Source of the DNA: Bacteroidales bacterium
GTDB taxonomy: Bacteria; Bacteroidota; Bacteroidia; Bacteroidales; UBA10428
Assembly: GCA_035299085.1 (NCBI GenBank)
Contig: DATGXG010000014.1
Location: 1 to 64,000, forward strand
Reading direction: 5' to 3'
DNA length: 64,000 nt
Shown here piece after piece: positions 22,204 to 30,243 of this stretch. The notes beneath the pieces are model-generated. The model was not told the origin of the DNA. It ran no database searches and saw only the letters and a program-made list of their open reading frames with translations. Each line of letters opens with the position of its first letter. Position 1 is the first letter of the stretch. The translations under genes were made by a program, and so were the position numbers.

Positions 22204-25200
22204 ATGCGGGCAGGCCGGCTTTATATTCTTTTTCTGAACTTGCTCATTGTCAATTTACTGCAAGCTCAGAACTATCTTGCTCCTGAAGTCCTTTCGGCAG
22301 GTGACGGTTTGTCCTCGAGACAGGTTAACTCTTTAACATTTGATAACGACGGCTTCTTGTGGGCCGGTACGAATAACGGGTTGAACCGGTATGATGGCTA
22401 CCGGTTCACTCATTTTTTTACTCCTGCATCCGGAAACGGTTATCCGGGAATTCATCACATTATTAAGGTATTAACCGACGAATCGGGCAATATATGGTCG
22501 CTTAACAAGGGAGGAATAAATCGCATTGATAATCGCACAGGCGCTATAATAAAAATTCCGGTATCACAATTTGACAACCAGTATCCTAAAGATGCCGTAT
22601 TGCGTGACGCCTGTTCGGCGGACGGAAATTTGTGGATCCTTACTGACCGGTCGCTTACGCTTGTTGATAAAAGTTTGACTGTATCAACCTATATCATCCC
22701 GCCCGAGCTGATGAGCGGTGTGAGCACAACATGCGTAGCTTCCGATTTGAGCCGCAATATATGGATAGGTACCAGCGGGGGCATTCTCCTTTATAACATT
22801 CCCGAAAATACTTTTAAGCAGGTGGTGGGAATTAATGAATCGGGGCTCTTGAGCAATAATACGGTGCAATGTCTTTTCTACGACGGTGAAAATGGAATGT
22901 GGGCCGGCACGCAAAACGGGCTTAACCGCATTGACGTCGACTATAATCCATATGCGTGGTATCCGGGAGGATCGCGTTTGGCAGTATCTCAGAACAGTAT
23001 CACCGATATCCGGAGGATTGACAGTAAGCAGCTTATTATTGCATCATCCGGAGGTATAGTGCAATTCGACGAATCTTCAAGGGTGTTTTCCCGGATCAGT
23101 ATACCACCTGATATTAAAGTCAGTTCAGTTACTGTGGACTCATTCGGGAATATCTGGGCAGGTGCCGCACAGGGAATCATAAAGATCCGGCGAGCTGAAA
23201 TGGTTATCCGTAATTATAATTCAGCTTCCGAAGGTCTCAGGCTGGCTCACAATGATATTACCGCACTCAGGGTGTATGATAGGGATAACAAGCTGTTCAC
23301 AGGTTACAGAAACGACGGGTTCAGTGTTGCCGATCTCAAAACCCTGAAGACCGAACATTTCAGCTCCATTGACGGTAGTCCTGTTAAAGGATTTTACCCA
23401 TTCAAGCCCGAAGAGTACTTTGTGGTTTCCGAACATGATATTGAGGTATACATTGCGGGTGGCCGGCGGGCCAGTTTGTTCAGCCTCTACCCTTTTATGA
23501 ACCGGGAACTGGTAAAAAATGTGAGGATCAATTGCCTTTTTTATAATAATGAAGCGGCCTTATGGCTTGGCACTTCAGACGGATTACAGAGTGTCCGGAT
23601 CGACTCATCAAGGCATTATACGATTGAATCGGTTACGAAGAACGGTCAGCATATCCCTGTGGAACAAGTGTATGATATTGAGGATGACGCTGCAGGTAAT
23701 CTCTGGCTCGGCACTGAAAACGGGTTAGTGTTATACAATCCCGTACATCACGAATATAACCGGTATACACCGTATGACGTTAACATACTGAATACCGATC
23801 AAAAAGCCGTTTACTCCATTGCTTCTGATAATGGATTTTTCTGGTTAGGTACTTCAATGGGAGCATACCGGTTCGATCTGAGATCAAAACAGTTTACAGC
23901 GCTTACCGATCGTCCTGAAGTCATGAATATGGTAATCACGGCGATCACAATGGACGAACAGGGGAACATCTGGCTCGGCACGGAAACCGGTTTATATGTC
24001 TATAACAAGGTCACCGAAGCAACCAGAAAACTGGATATCAGTGAGGGACTTGTGAATGAATCGTATTCGGCATTGGCGGGTGATTCAAAAGGAAATATCT
24101 ATGTAGGAGGTCCGATGGGACTTTCCGTCGTTTCACCAGATACAGCCAGACTGAAAAAAGCCGCCTCTCATATAGCCATCACTGGAATCCGGTATACGAA
24201 GAATATTTCGGAAAACACCGAACTCTTTAACCGGGTAGCAGACACGATTACAATTCCGTGGAAAAGAATACCCGTTATAATTGAGTTTGCTGTGCTTAAT
24301 CTTTCCCGTCCCGAACTGAATGAATACCGGTATAGTTTTGAGAAAAGCAAACGTGAACCCATATGGCATAGTTTGGGTAACCGGCATTTTATTCTTCTTG
24401 ACAGGTATTCTCCCGGAAAATACAGGCTCAACATTTCAGGTGCCTTTACCGGTGACCAGGTAAGCCAGACTTCATTAATTGTCATTGTTGAAGCTCCTTA
24501 CTGGAGATCCCGCCTTGGCTTGGGTGCCATGGTGCTTGCTGCAATGGTTCTTGTATTTCTTTTTGTACGCTTCTGGATCAGGCAATTCTTTAACCTTAGC
24601 CGTGAGAACCAGGAACGCGAAATGATTGCCCGGCAGATCATGTCGCAGAAAGAAGAGCTGACACTGAAAAACAAAGCCATTACCGACAGTATTAATTACG
24701 CCAAGCGTATTCAGACAGCCATGCTTCCGCCTTACAAACTGTTTAAATCCATATTTCCTTCTTCGTTCATCCTGTTTATGCCCAAAGACATCGTCAGCGG
24801 AGATTTTTACTGGGTGAACAAGGTGGGAAACCGCATTTTTGTGGCTGCAGTGGATTGCACCGGACATGGGGTACCGGGGGCTTTTATGTCGATCATCGGG
24901 TTTGAATTATTCAGGAAGATCACCAATATCGAAGGACTGACAAGGCCATCAGATATCCTGAACAGGCTGAACGACGATTTTCATGAGATTTTCAAAGATG
25001 TGGACAACGTGGTTTTGAGAGACGGAATGGATGTGGCCTTCTGTTCGATCGACAAGAAAGATATGATCCTTGAATTTGCAGGGGCTTTTAACCCGCTTTA
25101 CCTGATACGCGACAATAAAATCATGGAGGTAAAAGGCGACAGGTTTGCCATAGGTCTTGATGAAACCAATTTCAGGGAACAAACCTTCAAGAATCACCTG

Positions 25201-25437
25201 ATACCCATACAAAAAGGAGACATTATTTACATATTCTCCGATGGTTTTGCAGACCAGTTCGGCGGTCCCGACGGTAAGAAATACAAATACCGCCGTTTCA
25301 GGCACCTGCTGTTAAACCTGCACCAGCTCCCGATGGAAAAGCAGCATGAAATTCTTGAAAACAATGTAATGGAGTGGCGCGGGGAGCAGGATCAGGTGGA
25401 TGATATTCTCGTTATTGGAATTAAAATTGACTTTTAA
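22204..25437 (+). CDS. Propeller sensor with membrane anchor and SpoIIE-type PP2C phosphatase
   Basis: A 1077-residue signalling protein. After a signal peptide (residues 1-22) come many beta-propeller repeats of the two-component-regulator type (pattern NIWIGTxxGL, e.g. WAGTNNGLNRYDGY) to about residue 650, then a Y_Y_Y-like beta domain, one transmembrane helix (about 772-793), a coiled coil ending in INYAKRIQTAMLPP, and a SpoIIE/RsbU serine phosphatase domain (about 850-1077). The metal-binding acidic motifs are SGDFYW (Asp867), DCTGHGVPGAFMS and DGFADQFGG. Instead of the kinase or AraC output usual for such propellers it would dephosphorylate a protein, possibly an anti-anti-sigma factor; the partner is not in the window. 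Confidence 0.9.
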   Translation: MRAGRLYILFLNLLIVNLLQAQNYLAPEVLSAGDGLSSRQVNSLTFDNDGFLWAGTNNGLNRYDGYRFTHFFTPASGNGYPGIHHIIKVLTDESGNIWSLNKGGINRIDNRTGAIIKIPVSQFDNQYPKDAVLRDACSADGNLWILTDRSLTLVDKSLTVSTYIIPPELMSGVSTTCVASDLSRNIWIGTSGGILLYNIPENTFKQVVGINESGLLSNNTVQCLFYDGENGMWAGTQNGLNRIDVDYNPYAWYPGGSRLAVSQNSITDIRRIDSKQLIIASSGGIVQFDESSRVFSRISIPPDIKVSSVTVDSFGNIWAGAAQGIIKIRRAEMVIRNYNSASEGLRLAHNDITALRVYDRDNKLFTGYRNDGFSVADLKTLKTEHFSSIDGSPVKGFYPFKPEEYFVVSEHDIEVYIAGGRRASLFSLYPFMNRELVKNVRINCLFYNNEAALWLGTSDGLQSVRIDSSRHYTIESVTKNGQHIPVEQVYDIEDDAAGNLWLGTENGLVLYNPVHHEYNRYTPYDVNILNTDQKAVYSIASDNGFFWLGTSMGAYRFDLRSKQFTALTDRPEVMNMVITAITMDEQGNIWLGTETGLYVYNKVTEATRKLDISEGLVNESYSALAGDSKGNIYVGGPMGLSVVSPDTARLKKAASHIAITGIRYTKNISENTELFNRVADTITIPWKRIPVIIEFAVLNLSRPELNEYRYSFEKSKREPIWHSLGNRHFILLDRYSPGKYRLNISGAFTGDQVSQTSLIVIVEAPYWRSRLGLGAMVLAAMVLVFLFVRFWIRQFFNLSRENQEREMIARQIMSQKEELTLKNKAITDSINYAKRIQTAMLPPYKLFKSIFPSSFILFMPKDIVSGDFYWVNKVGNRIFVAAVDCTGHGVPGAFMSIIGFELFRKITNIEGLTRPSDILNRLNDDFHEIFKDVDNVVLRDGMDVAFCSIDKKDMILEFAGAFNPLYLIRDNKIMEVKGDRFAIGLDETNFREQTFKNHLIPIQKGDIIYIFSDGFADQFGGPDGKKYKYRRFRHLLLNLHQLPMEKQHEILENNVMEWRGEQDQVDDILVIGIKIDF

Positions 25438-25439
25438 AA

Positions 25440-25565
25440 ATGTGCTAATGTGCTAATGTGCTAATGTGCCAATTCAATATGCCAATTTGCCAATGGGTCA
25501 ATGTGCCAATGAAAAACTGAGACACCTCATTAGCACATTAGCACATTACCTTATTAGCACATTAG
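25440..25565. repeat. Period-8 tandem repeats arranged as a large inverted repeat
   Basis: Units of ATGTGCTA/ATGTGCCA repeat head-to-tail from 25440 to about 25510 and recur in opposite orientation at 25528-25565. The segments 25446-25466 and 25528-25548 are a perfect 21-nt inverted pair. The block fills the whole space between the convergent phosphatase and kinase genes, so in RNA it would fold into a long stem and may serve as a bidirectional transcription end. Confidence 0.85.
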
Positions 25566-25566
25566 T

Positions 25567-27309
25567 TTAGTCTTCAAGTAGCATCTTCATCTTATTCACA
25601 AGCACTTCAACCTGGAAAGGCTTACTGATGTAGTCATTCATGCCGGCGGCGAGACAGGTTTCTTTGTCGCCTGACAGAGCGTTGGCTGTTATGGCAATGA
25701 TCGGAGTCTGTGTATTTGAAGTGGCTTCGAGTTCACGAATTTTCTTTGTGGCGGCGATACCGTTTATTACAGGCATCTGGATATCCATGAGGATGAGGTG
25801 ATATTTTGTGGTGCCGAATTTATCAAGTGCGTCCTTTCCGTTATTGGCAATATCGATATTACGGACATGGTTTTTAAGTGAAAGAATAATGATTTTCTGG
25901 TTGATGGCATTATCTTCAACAAGCAGGATATTGGCATTCTTAAGCTCCACTTTGTTTTTACTCTGGATCAGCTGGGCTGTATCTTTATCGATCTCGGGTT
26001 TGGGAGCGCCTGTAATTCCTTTCTTCAGTTTAAAGCTGAATCTCAGGGTTGTCAGTCCGTTTGCAGTTTCAATCTTGAGTTCGCCGCCGTGATATTCGAT
26101 AATTTTTTTGGCAATGGTGAAATCAATAAAATAGTCATCGGGTTGATAGGAGCCATCGCTAATCATTCCCGGCTCCGGATGAGCATAAAAGTTCCCGAAA
26201 TCATCCGATTCAAGTCGGAGCTGAGGGCAGCGGATATTGAAAAAAAGATCCGATTCATGTTCCGAGTCGCTTAACAGGTCCACATCAATGTCAATCATCA
26301 GTTTACCCGAAGGATTGGCCTTTATGATGTTTTCGATAATATTGAGAAAGATCTGTTTGATGCGGATGGGGTCGCCAATGTATTGGTTTTTAATGTTTCT
26401 TGAAACTTTCAGATTCACATCAAGTCGGTCTTTATGCTGATCCTTGAACAACTTCAAAGTATTATCAATTGACGAATTCAAGTCGAAATTCACCATACTG
26501 CCGAGTTCCTTTTCTATCTTAACCTCAGAAACCTTGACAATGTTGTTGACTACATTGATAAGGTTGATTGTTGACGCCATAATGGTATCAAACAGATCCC
26601 TGAGTTCGGCGTCAAGTTTTGACCGGTTAACAAGGTTTGAGACCACTGTAAGGTTATTCAGCGGGGTCCTGATCTGGTGTGAAAGTTTTGAAAGGAAATC
26701 ATCTTTCTGACGGGTTTCATTCCTTGATTCAATCAGGGATCTCTCCATGGATGAATAGTTATGCAATTTAAGGAACTCATTCATATAAACCAGGAGATGA
26801 ATTACAGTATATGCACCCAGCAATTTAATGATCACAGGTAAACTATACAGGTGTTCAACATGAAGTTGTTTCTGAACTGAAAAAAATACAACGGCAAGAA
26901 CAAAAAGGATAAATGAAATAAAATTTCCAAGGCTTAATCCGAACAGAGGGATGCAAAACGTCGGAAAAATGAGAATACAGTACATTTCAATACCTGTTGT
27001 ATCTCCCTTGTAAAGCAGGTAAAAAATAGAAACGGCAGCTATACTGGTGATAGCTATCCTTGTAACATTAAGTTTTTTTGTTATGTTCAGAAAAATGAAA
27101 ACGAGAATAAGACCTACGGATACGCAAAGGAAAAACCATGCAAGCGGGTAGTCACCTGATTTTAAAGTAATCACCGCATATACAAGCGAAGCAATGATTG
27201 ACGTTATATTAATGAAATATACAATGAGAAGTTTATTTACAACGTCAAGATCCGCTTGTAATTCAAGCTTTTTCATAAGGCGTGCCAGCAGTCGGTATAG
27301 AGGATTCAT
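25567..27309 (-). CDS. Hybrid sensor histidine kinase with degenerate ATP-binding domain and receiver
   Basis: A 580-residue membrane protein. Six or so transmembrane helices (about residues 25-185) precede a HisKA helix with the H-box LSHQIRTPLNN (His211), a HATPase-like domain, and a receiver domain with phospho-acceptor Asp509 in LMDIQMP and the Lys of ISKPF. The N-box is recognisable (FLNIIENIIKANPSG), but the DxGxG G1 box is not visible and the G2 position reads YFIDFTIAKKIIEYHGG without the GxGL glycines. ATP binding may therefore be lost or altered. Convergent with the propeller phosphatase gene; the two may be a signalling pair, which is inference. Confidence 0.85.
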   Translation of the reverse strand: MNPLYRLLARLMKKLELQADLDVVNKLLIVYFINITSIIASLVYAVITLKSGDYPLAWFFLCVSVGLILVFIFLNITKKLNVTRIAITSIAAVSIFYLLYKGDTTGIEMYCILIFPTFCIPLFGLSLGNFISFILFVLAVVFFSVQKQLHVEHLYSLPVIIKLLGAYTVIHLLVYMNEFLKLHNYSSMERSLIESRNETRQKDDFLSKLSHQIRTPLNNLTVVSNLVNRSKLDAELRDLFDTIMASTINLINVVNNIVKVSEVKIEKELGSMVNFDLNSSIDNTLKLFKDQHKDRLDVNLKVSRNIKNQYIGDPIRIKQIFLNIIENIIKANPSGKLMIDIDVDLLSDSEHESDLFFNIRCPQLRLESDDFGNFYAHPEPGMISDGSYQPDDYFIDFTIAKKIIEYHGGELKIETANGLTTLRFSFKLKKGITGAPKPEIDKDTAQLIQSKNKVELKNANILLVEDNAINQKIIILSLKNHVRNIDIANNGKDALDKFGTTKYHLILMDIQMPVINGIAATKKIRELEATSNTQTPIIAITANALSGDKETCLAAGMNDYISKPFQVEVLVNKMKMLLED

Positions 27310-27488
27310 TCGTTTATAGTATCAATAATGATGGTGGAATATTAACCCTGAAACTCATTATCTGAGTTAAATATAAGAATTATTCTGCTAAAATGAGCAT
27401 TCAATCATACCGGATATTTGACACCTGAATGGCCCGATTTTTGAAAACGGATTTTGACATAAGATTCTTACGGTTCATAAATTAAGGC

Positions 27489-27496
27489 TATTTTTG
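27489..27496 (+). promoter_or_regulatory. Candidate -7 box for the exported-protein genes
   Basis: TATTTTTG matches TAnnTTTG, 17 bp before the ATG at 27513. No well-placed -33 TTG was found, so this is a weak call. Confidence 0.4.
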
Positions 27497-27512
27497 TAAT
27501 ACGCTAAAGCAT

Positions 27513-28223
27513 ATGCAAATGTTTCTGATTCGCTTTATTAAAGCTCTTCCAGCTGTTGCTTTTCTGAATCTCTCATTTTTATTGTATGCTCAGGAAGCAG
27601 GTACAGTGAAATATACGCCTGACTTTAAATTCAAGGAAGGTATCTATCTTAATTTTGACCAGGTCAAACGGAACGCCCCGATTTTAAAATCGCGGATTAT
27701 TACCCAGGTGGCTTATGACAACCCTGATTTTTTTGAGCTGATCCTTAAGGAAAAAAAATTGCAGTTGTTTGATGACCTGGGGTCGAAGCAGGAAATACAA
27801 ACCAAAAATATATGGGGGTTTTCACGTAACGGAGTTTTATATATCAACCTGAATGACGGCTATTTCCGTATAACCATCGTGGGAAATATCTGTCACTTTG
27901 TGGCCAGTATGACTACCTATAATTCCGACAGGTACCCGTATTACGGATACGGTTACCCCTATTATTACTCACCTTATTACTCGCCCTATTATTCACCTTA
28001 TTCTTCAGGAAGCTCAAATGTTGAGATGAAACAGTTCCTGCTCGATTTTAAGACGGGAAACGTGCTTGAGTATAATGAAGAGAGCGTGGAATTGCTGCTG
28101 ATGCCCGATCCGCAACTTCATGATGAATTTGCATCTTTAAGCAAAAAGAAACGTAAACAGATGAAATTTCTTTACATCCGGAAGTTTAATGAAAAAAATC
28201 CCTTATATTTTCCTGTAAGTTAA
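27513..28223 (+). CDS. Exported protein of unknown function with Tyr/Pro-rich segment
   Basis: A 236-residue protein not assigned to a family. Residues 1-26 look like a signal peptide ending in LYAQ. A tyrosine-rich low-complexity stretch of repeated YYSPYYSP type lies at about residues 147-166; the rest looks like alternating beta segments and a basic C-terminus. An in-frame ATG at 27519 is an alternative start. Only 12 bp separate it from the next exported protein, so they are probably co-transcribed. Confidence 0.75.
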   Translation: MQMFLIRFIKALPAVAFLNLSFLLYAQEAGTVKYTPDFKFKEGIYLNFDQVKRNAPILKSRIITQVAYDNPDFFELILKEKKLQLFDDLGSKQEIQTKNIWGFSRNGVLYINLNDGYFRITIVGNICHFVASMTTYNSDRYPYYGYGYPYYYSPYYSPYYSPYSSGSSNVEMKQFLLDFKTGNVLEYNEESVELLLMPDPQLHDEFASLSKKKRKQMKFLYIRKFNEKNPLYFPVS

Positions 28224-28235
28224 AAATAACCGGTT

Positions 28236-29090
28236 ATGAAAAAACTCTCACTTTTTGTTTTTCTGCTATGTGCAGTGTTACAGATGCGTGCACAGGGATA
28301 TGTTCCTTCACGTGAAGATGTGAATACCTTTTTTACAACCAAGACCCTCGTTGTTCTCGAAGATAATCCGCTGATGGAATATAATTCCATTATTAAAAAA
28401 GTGATGCAGCAGGAATGGAACATCACACCATTTGAATTTATAAGCAACAAGGAATTTGAAAGCAAACGGATGGATGCACAGTATTCCTTTATTTATATGT
28501 CGAAAGTTCAGTTTGAAGCTGATAAGACCGATGCTTCCTACCGGTTTCTGAATCTTTCACTTGGCGGCGATTATTTCCGTCTGAATGAAATGCCCGATAT
28601 CGCATCAGTTCCTCTTGCCTATTATGATGTGGATGAAGAAGGATATGCTTACAAGCTTGGAATTCTGGTTCGTTTCCTGCAAAATCATGCAAAGCTGATT
28701 CATGAACATCCGGAAATCATTTCGGCCAATGTTTTCAAGCACTATAATGATAATATAAAAGATATAAAGGGTAAAACTTTATACCTGCTTCAGGATGAAC
28801 TGGCTCCACAGGTAAACACCGAGGCAAAAATTAAAAAGGTATATCCCTTTCCGTTTAAGCTTGTTAGCATGGAGGATATTGAAGAAGCCATTGCCGACCG
28901 CAATCCTGATGTCGTTTTCCTTCATAAAGTGGGACCTGAGGGAACTAAGCTTGATGCCCGTTGCTATAACGTGATCATTGGCGCTGCAGATGCCATGTTC
29001 TATTATTTCGATTATCACCGGATCAGCGACAAGAATCCGGATGGCTTCCTGGAATCCGATTTCAGGAATCTGGTTAAAAAGGAGCAATAA
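28236..29090 (+). CDS. Exported protein of unknown function
   Basis: A 284-residue protein with a clear signal peptide (MKKLSLFVFLLCAVLQMRAQ). No domain was recognised. Features seen: a repeated alternation of beta strands and helices, a charged middle (residues 130-200), and GAADAMFYYFDYHRIS near the C-terminus. No lipobox, so a soluble periplasmic protein is likely. Directly downstream of another unknown exported protein and 55 bp upstream of an exported TPR protein; the three may form one envelope-related operon. Confidence 0.75.
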   Translation: MKKLSLFVFLLCAVLQMRAQGYVPSREDVNTFFTTKTLVVLEDNPLMEYNSIIKKVMQQEWNITPFEFISNKEFESKRMDAQYSFIYMSKVQFEADKTDASYRFLNLSLGGDYFRLNEMPDIASVPLAYYDVDEEGYAYKLGILVRFLQNHAKLIHEHPEIISANVFKHYNDNIKDIKGKTLYLLQDELAPQVNTEAKIKKVYPFPFKLVSMEDIEEAIADRNPDVVFLHKVGPEGTKLDARCYNVIIGAADAMFYYFDYHRISDKNPDGFLESDFRNLVKKEQ

Positions 29091-29145
29091 TAACGTGTTG
29101 TATACGAAAATTTAGTATTTTCAGATCAGCAAATCATTACACAAT

Positions 29146-29907
29146 TTGAATTCCGGAATTAAAATATCGGTCCTGCTGTTGCTCATTTTTTCACTGTGTA
29201 TGGAGGTTGTGGCACAGGATGAGGCCAGGATGGATGCCCTGCTTAAGGAGGCAGACGTCTTGATAGCGTCCGGTAATTTACCGGCTGCTCTTGAAAAAAC
29301 AAAACAGGCAGTTGATATTTCACCTTCGTATCATCCTGCGGCTATTAAAGAAATCAATATTCTGTTCCTGATGAAGGATGAGAAGCAATCCATCAATATG
29401 GTGGATGATGCCATCCGAAAGTATCCTGATGTGGCCGGTTACTATTATATGCGCGGGATCATCAATAATGGACGGGCCCGGTACAGTAAAGCGCTTGATG
29501 ATTTTTCAAGGGCAATAGAACTCAATCAGCAGGATATCCTTTACAGGTGTTACCTGGGCCGGGGTGTAAGCTATTATAACCTTCTTGAATATGAAAATGC
29601 ACTGGCTGACCTTGCAGTGTCAATCCAGAAAAATGATACGGTTGCCAGTGCCTATTATACACGGGGCATAGTGAATTACGATATCAAGGATTATGAAGCG
29701 GCTGCAGAGGATTTCCAGAAATCGCTTCAGTATTCCGAAGGCAATGCAGCGTTGTATTTCAACCTTGGGATGTCGTATTACCGGCTTGAACAAAAAGACA
29801 AAGCCTGTCCAAACTTCAATAAAGCCTGTACCCTGGGAAACACCAATGCCTGTCGCATGTCACTGATGGAATGCGCCAAGGCAATACCGAGCCCAAGTAA
29901 GAAGTAA
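29146..29907 (+). CDS. Exported TPR-repeat protein
   Basis: A 253-residue protein with a signal peptide (ending VVAQ) and about five tetratricopeptide repeats from residue 25 to 240, e.g. AGYYYMRGIINNGRARYSKALDDFSRAIEL. TPRs are protein-binding scaffolds. The TTG at 29146 is chosen as start because the frame has a stop at 29113-29115, no ATG lies before the signal peptide, and the next ATG would cut through it. A palindromic repeat element begins 8 bp after the stop codon. Confidence 0.85.
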   Translation: MNSGIKISVLLLLIFSLCMEVVAQDEARMDALLKEADVLIASGNLPAALEKTKQAVDISPSYHPAAIKEINILFLMKDEKQSINMVDDAIRKYPDVAGYYYMRGIINNGRARYSKALDDFSRAIELNQQDILYRCYLGRGVSYYNLLEYENALADLAVSIQKNDTVASAYYTRGIVNYDIKDYEAAAEDFQKSLQYSEGNAALYFNLGMSYYRLEQKDKACPNFNKACTLGNTNACRMSLMECAKAIPSPSKK

Positions 29908-29915
29908 GTAAGGTC

Positions 29916-30140
29916 GTCATTGCGAGGAGCCTGACAATGTTACAGCATAGGACAATGTAACTGCGACGAAGCAATCTGCCCGCACAGGAAGTCCATAGCT
30001 AAAAGCACCAAACGCAAATCATCAGTATATCTGAATTTTACATTGGTCTGTCTTTGGTAAGTACTGCCGGTGCGGGCAGATTGCTTCGTCGACTTTTGAT
30101 CGTACTATAATCATTTATTGTTCACGCTCCTCGCAATGAC
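29916..30140. repeat. MITE-like palindromic element, copy 2
   Basis: A 225-bp element with the same perfect 15-bp inverted ends as copy 1 (29916-29930 and 30126-30140) and a perfect 22-bp inner pair (29964-29985 and 30070-30091, containing GAAGCAATCTGC). The middle differs from copy 1. Like copy 1 it begins a few bases after a stop codon and has no coding content. With the adjoining period-7 array it accounts for the 336-bp gap before the glycosyltransferase gene. Confidence 0.85.
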
Positions 30141-30151
30141 GGGCGTTGTTC

Positions 30152-30221
30152 ATCCAGTATCCAGTAACCAACATCCAGTATCCAGCATCCAGTATCCAGT
30201 ATCCAACATCCAGCATCTGCC
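30152..30221. repeat. Period-7 tandem array
   Basis: Ten consecutive 7-bp units, mostly ATCCAGT with variants ATCCAGC, ATCCAAC, AACCAAC and ATCTGCC. There are no spacers, so it is not a CRISPR array. It lies between the palindromic element and the glycosyltransferase promoter. Confidence 0.85.
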
Positions 30222-30232
30222 TTCTTTTTTAC

Positions 30233-30240
30233 TATCTTTG
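30233..30240 (+). promoter_or_regulatory. Candidate -7 box almost abutting the glycosyltransferase start
   Basis: TATCTTTG matches the Bacteroidota -7 consensus and ends only 3 bp before the ATG at 30244. Transcription would begin at or next to the start codon, implying a leaderless or near-leaderless mRNA. No clear -33 box. Confidence 0.45.
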
Positions 30241-30243
30241 GGC

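Noticed and set aside
30152..30221. Possible CRISPR-like array because of regular repeats
   Set aside because: Units are 7 bp, directly adjacent, with no spacers, no leader and no cas genes nearby; the same holds for the period-8 block at 25440.
30118..30243. Longer glycosyltransferase reading frame starting inside the palindromic element
   Set aside because: The added 42 residues are a translation of the repeat end and the ATCCAGT array; the GT2 family start MDLSVIIVNYN is at 30244.
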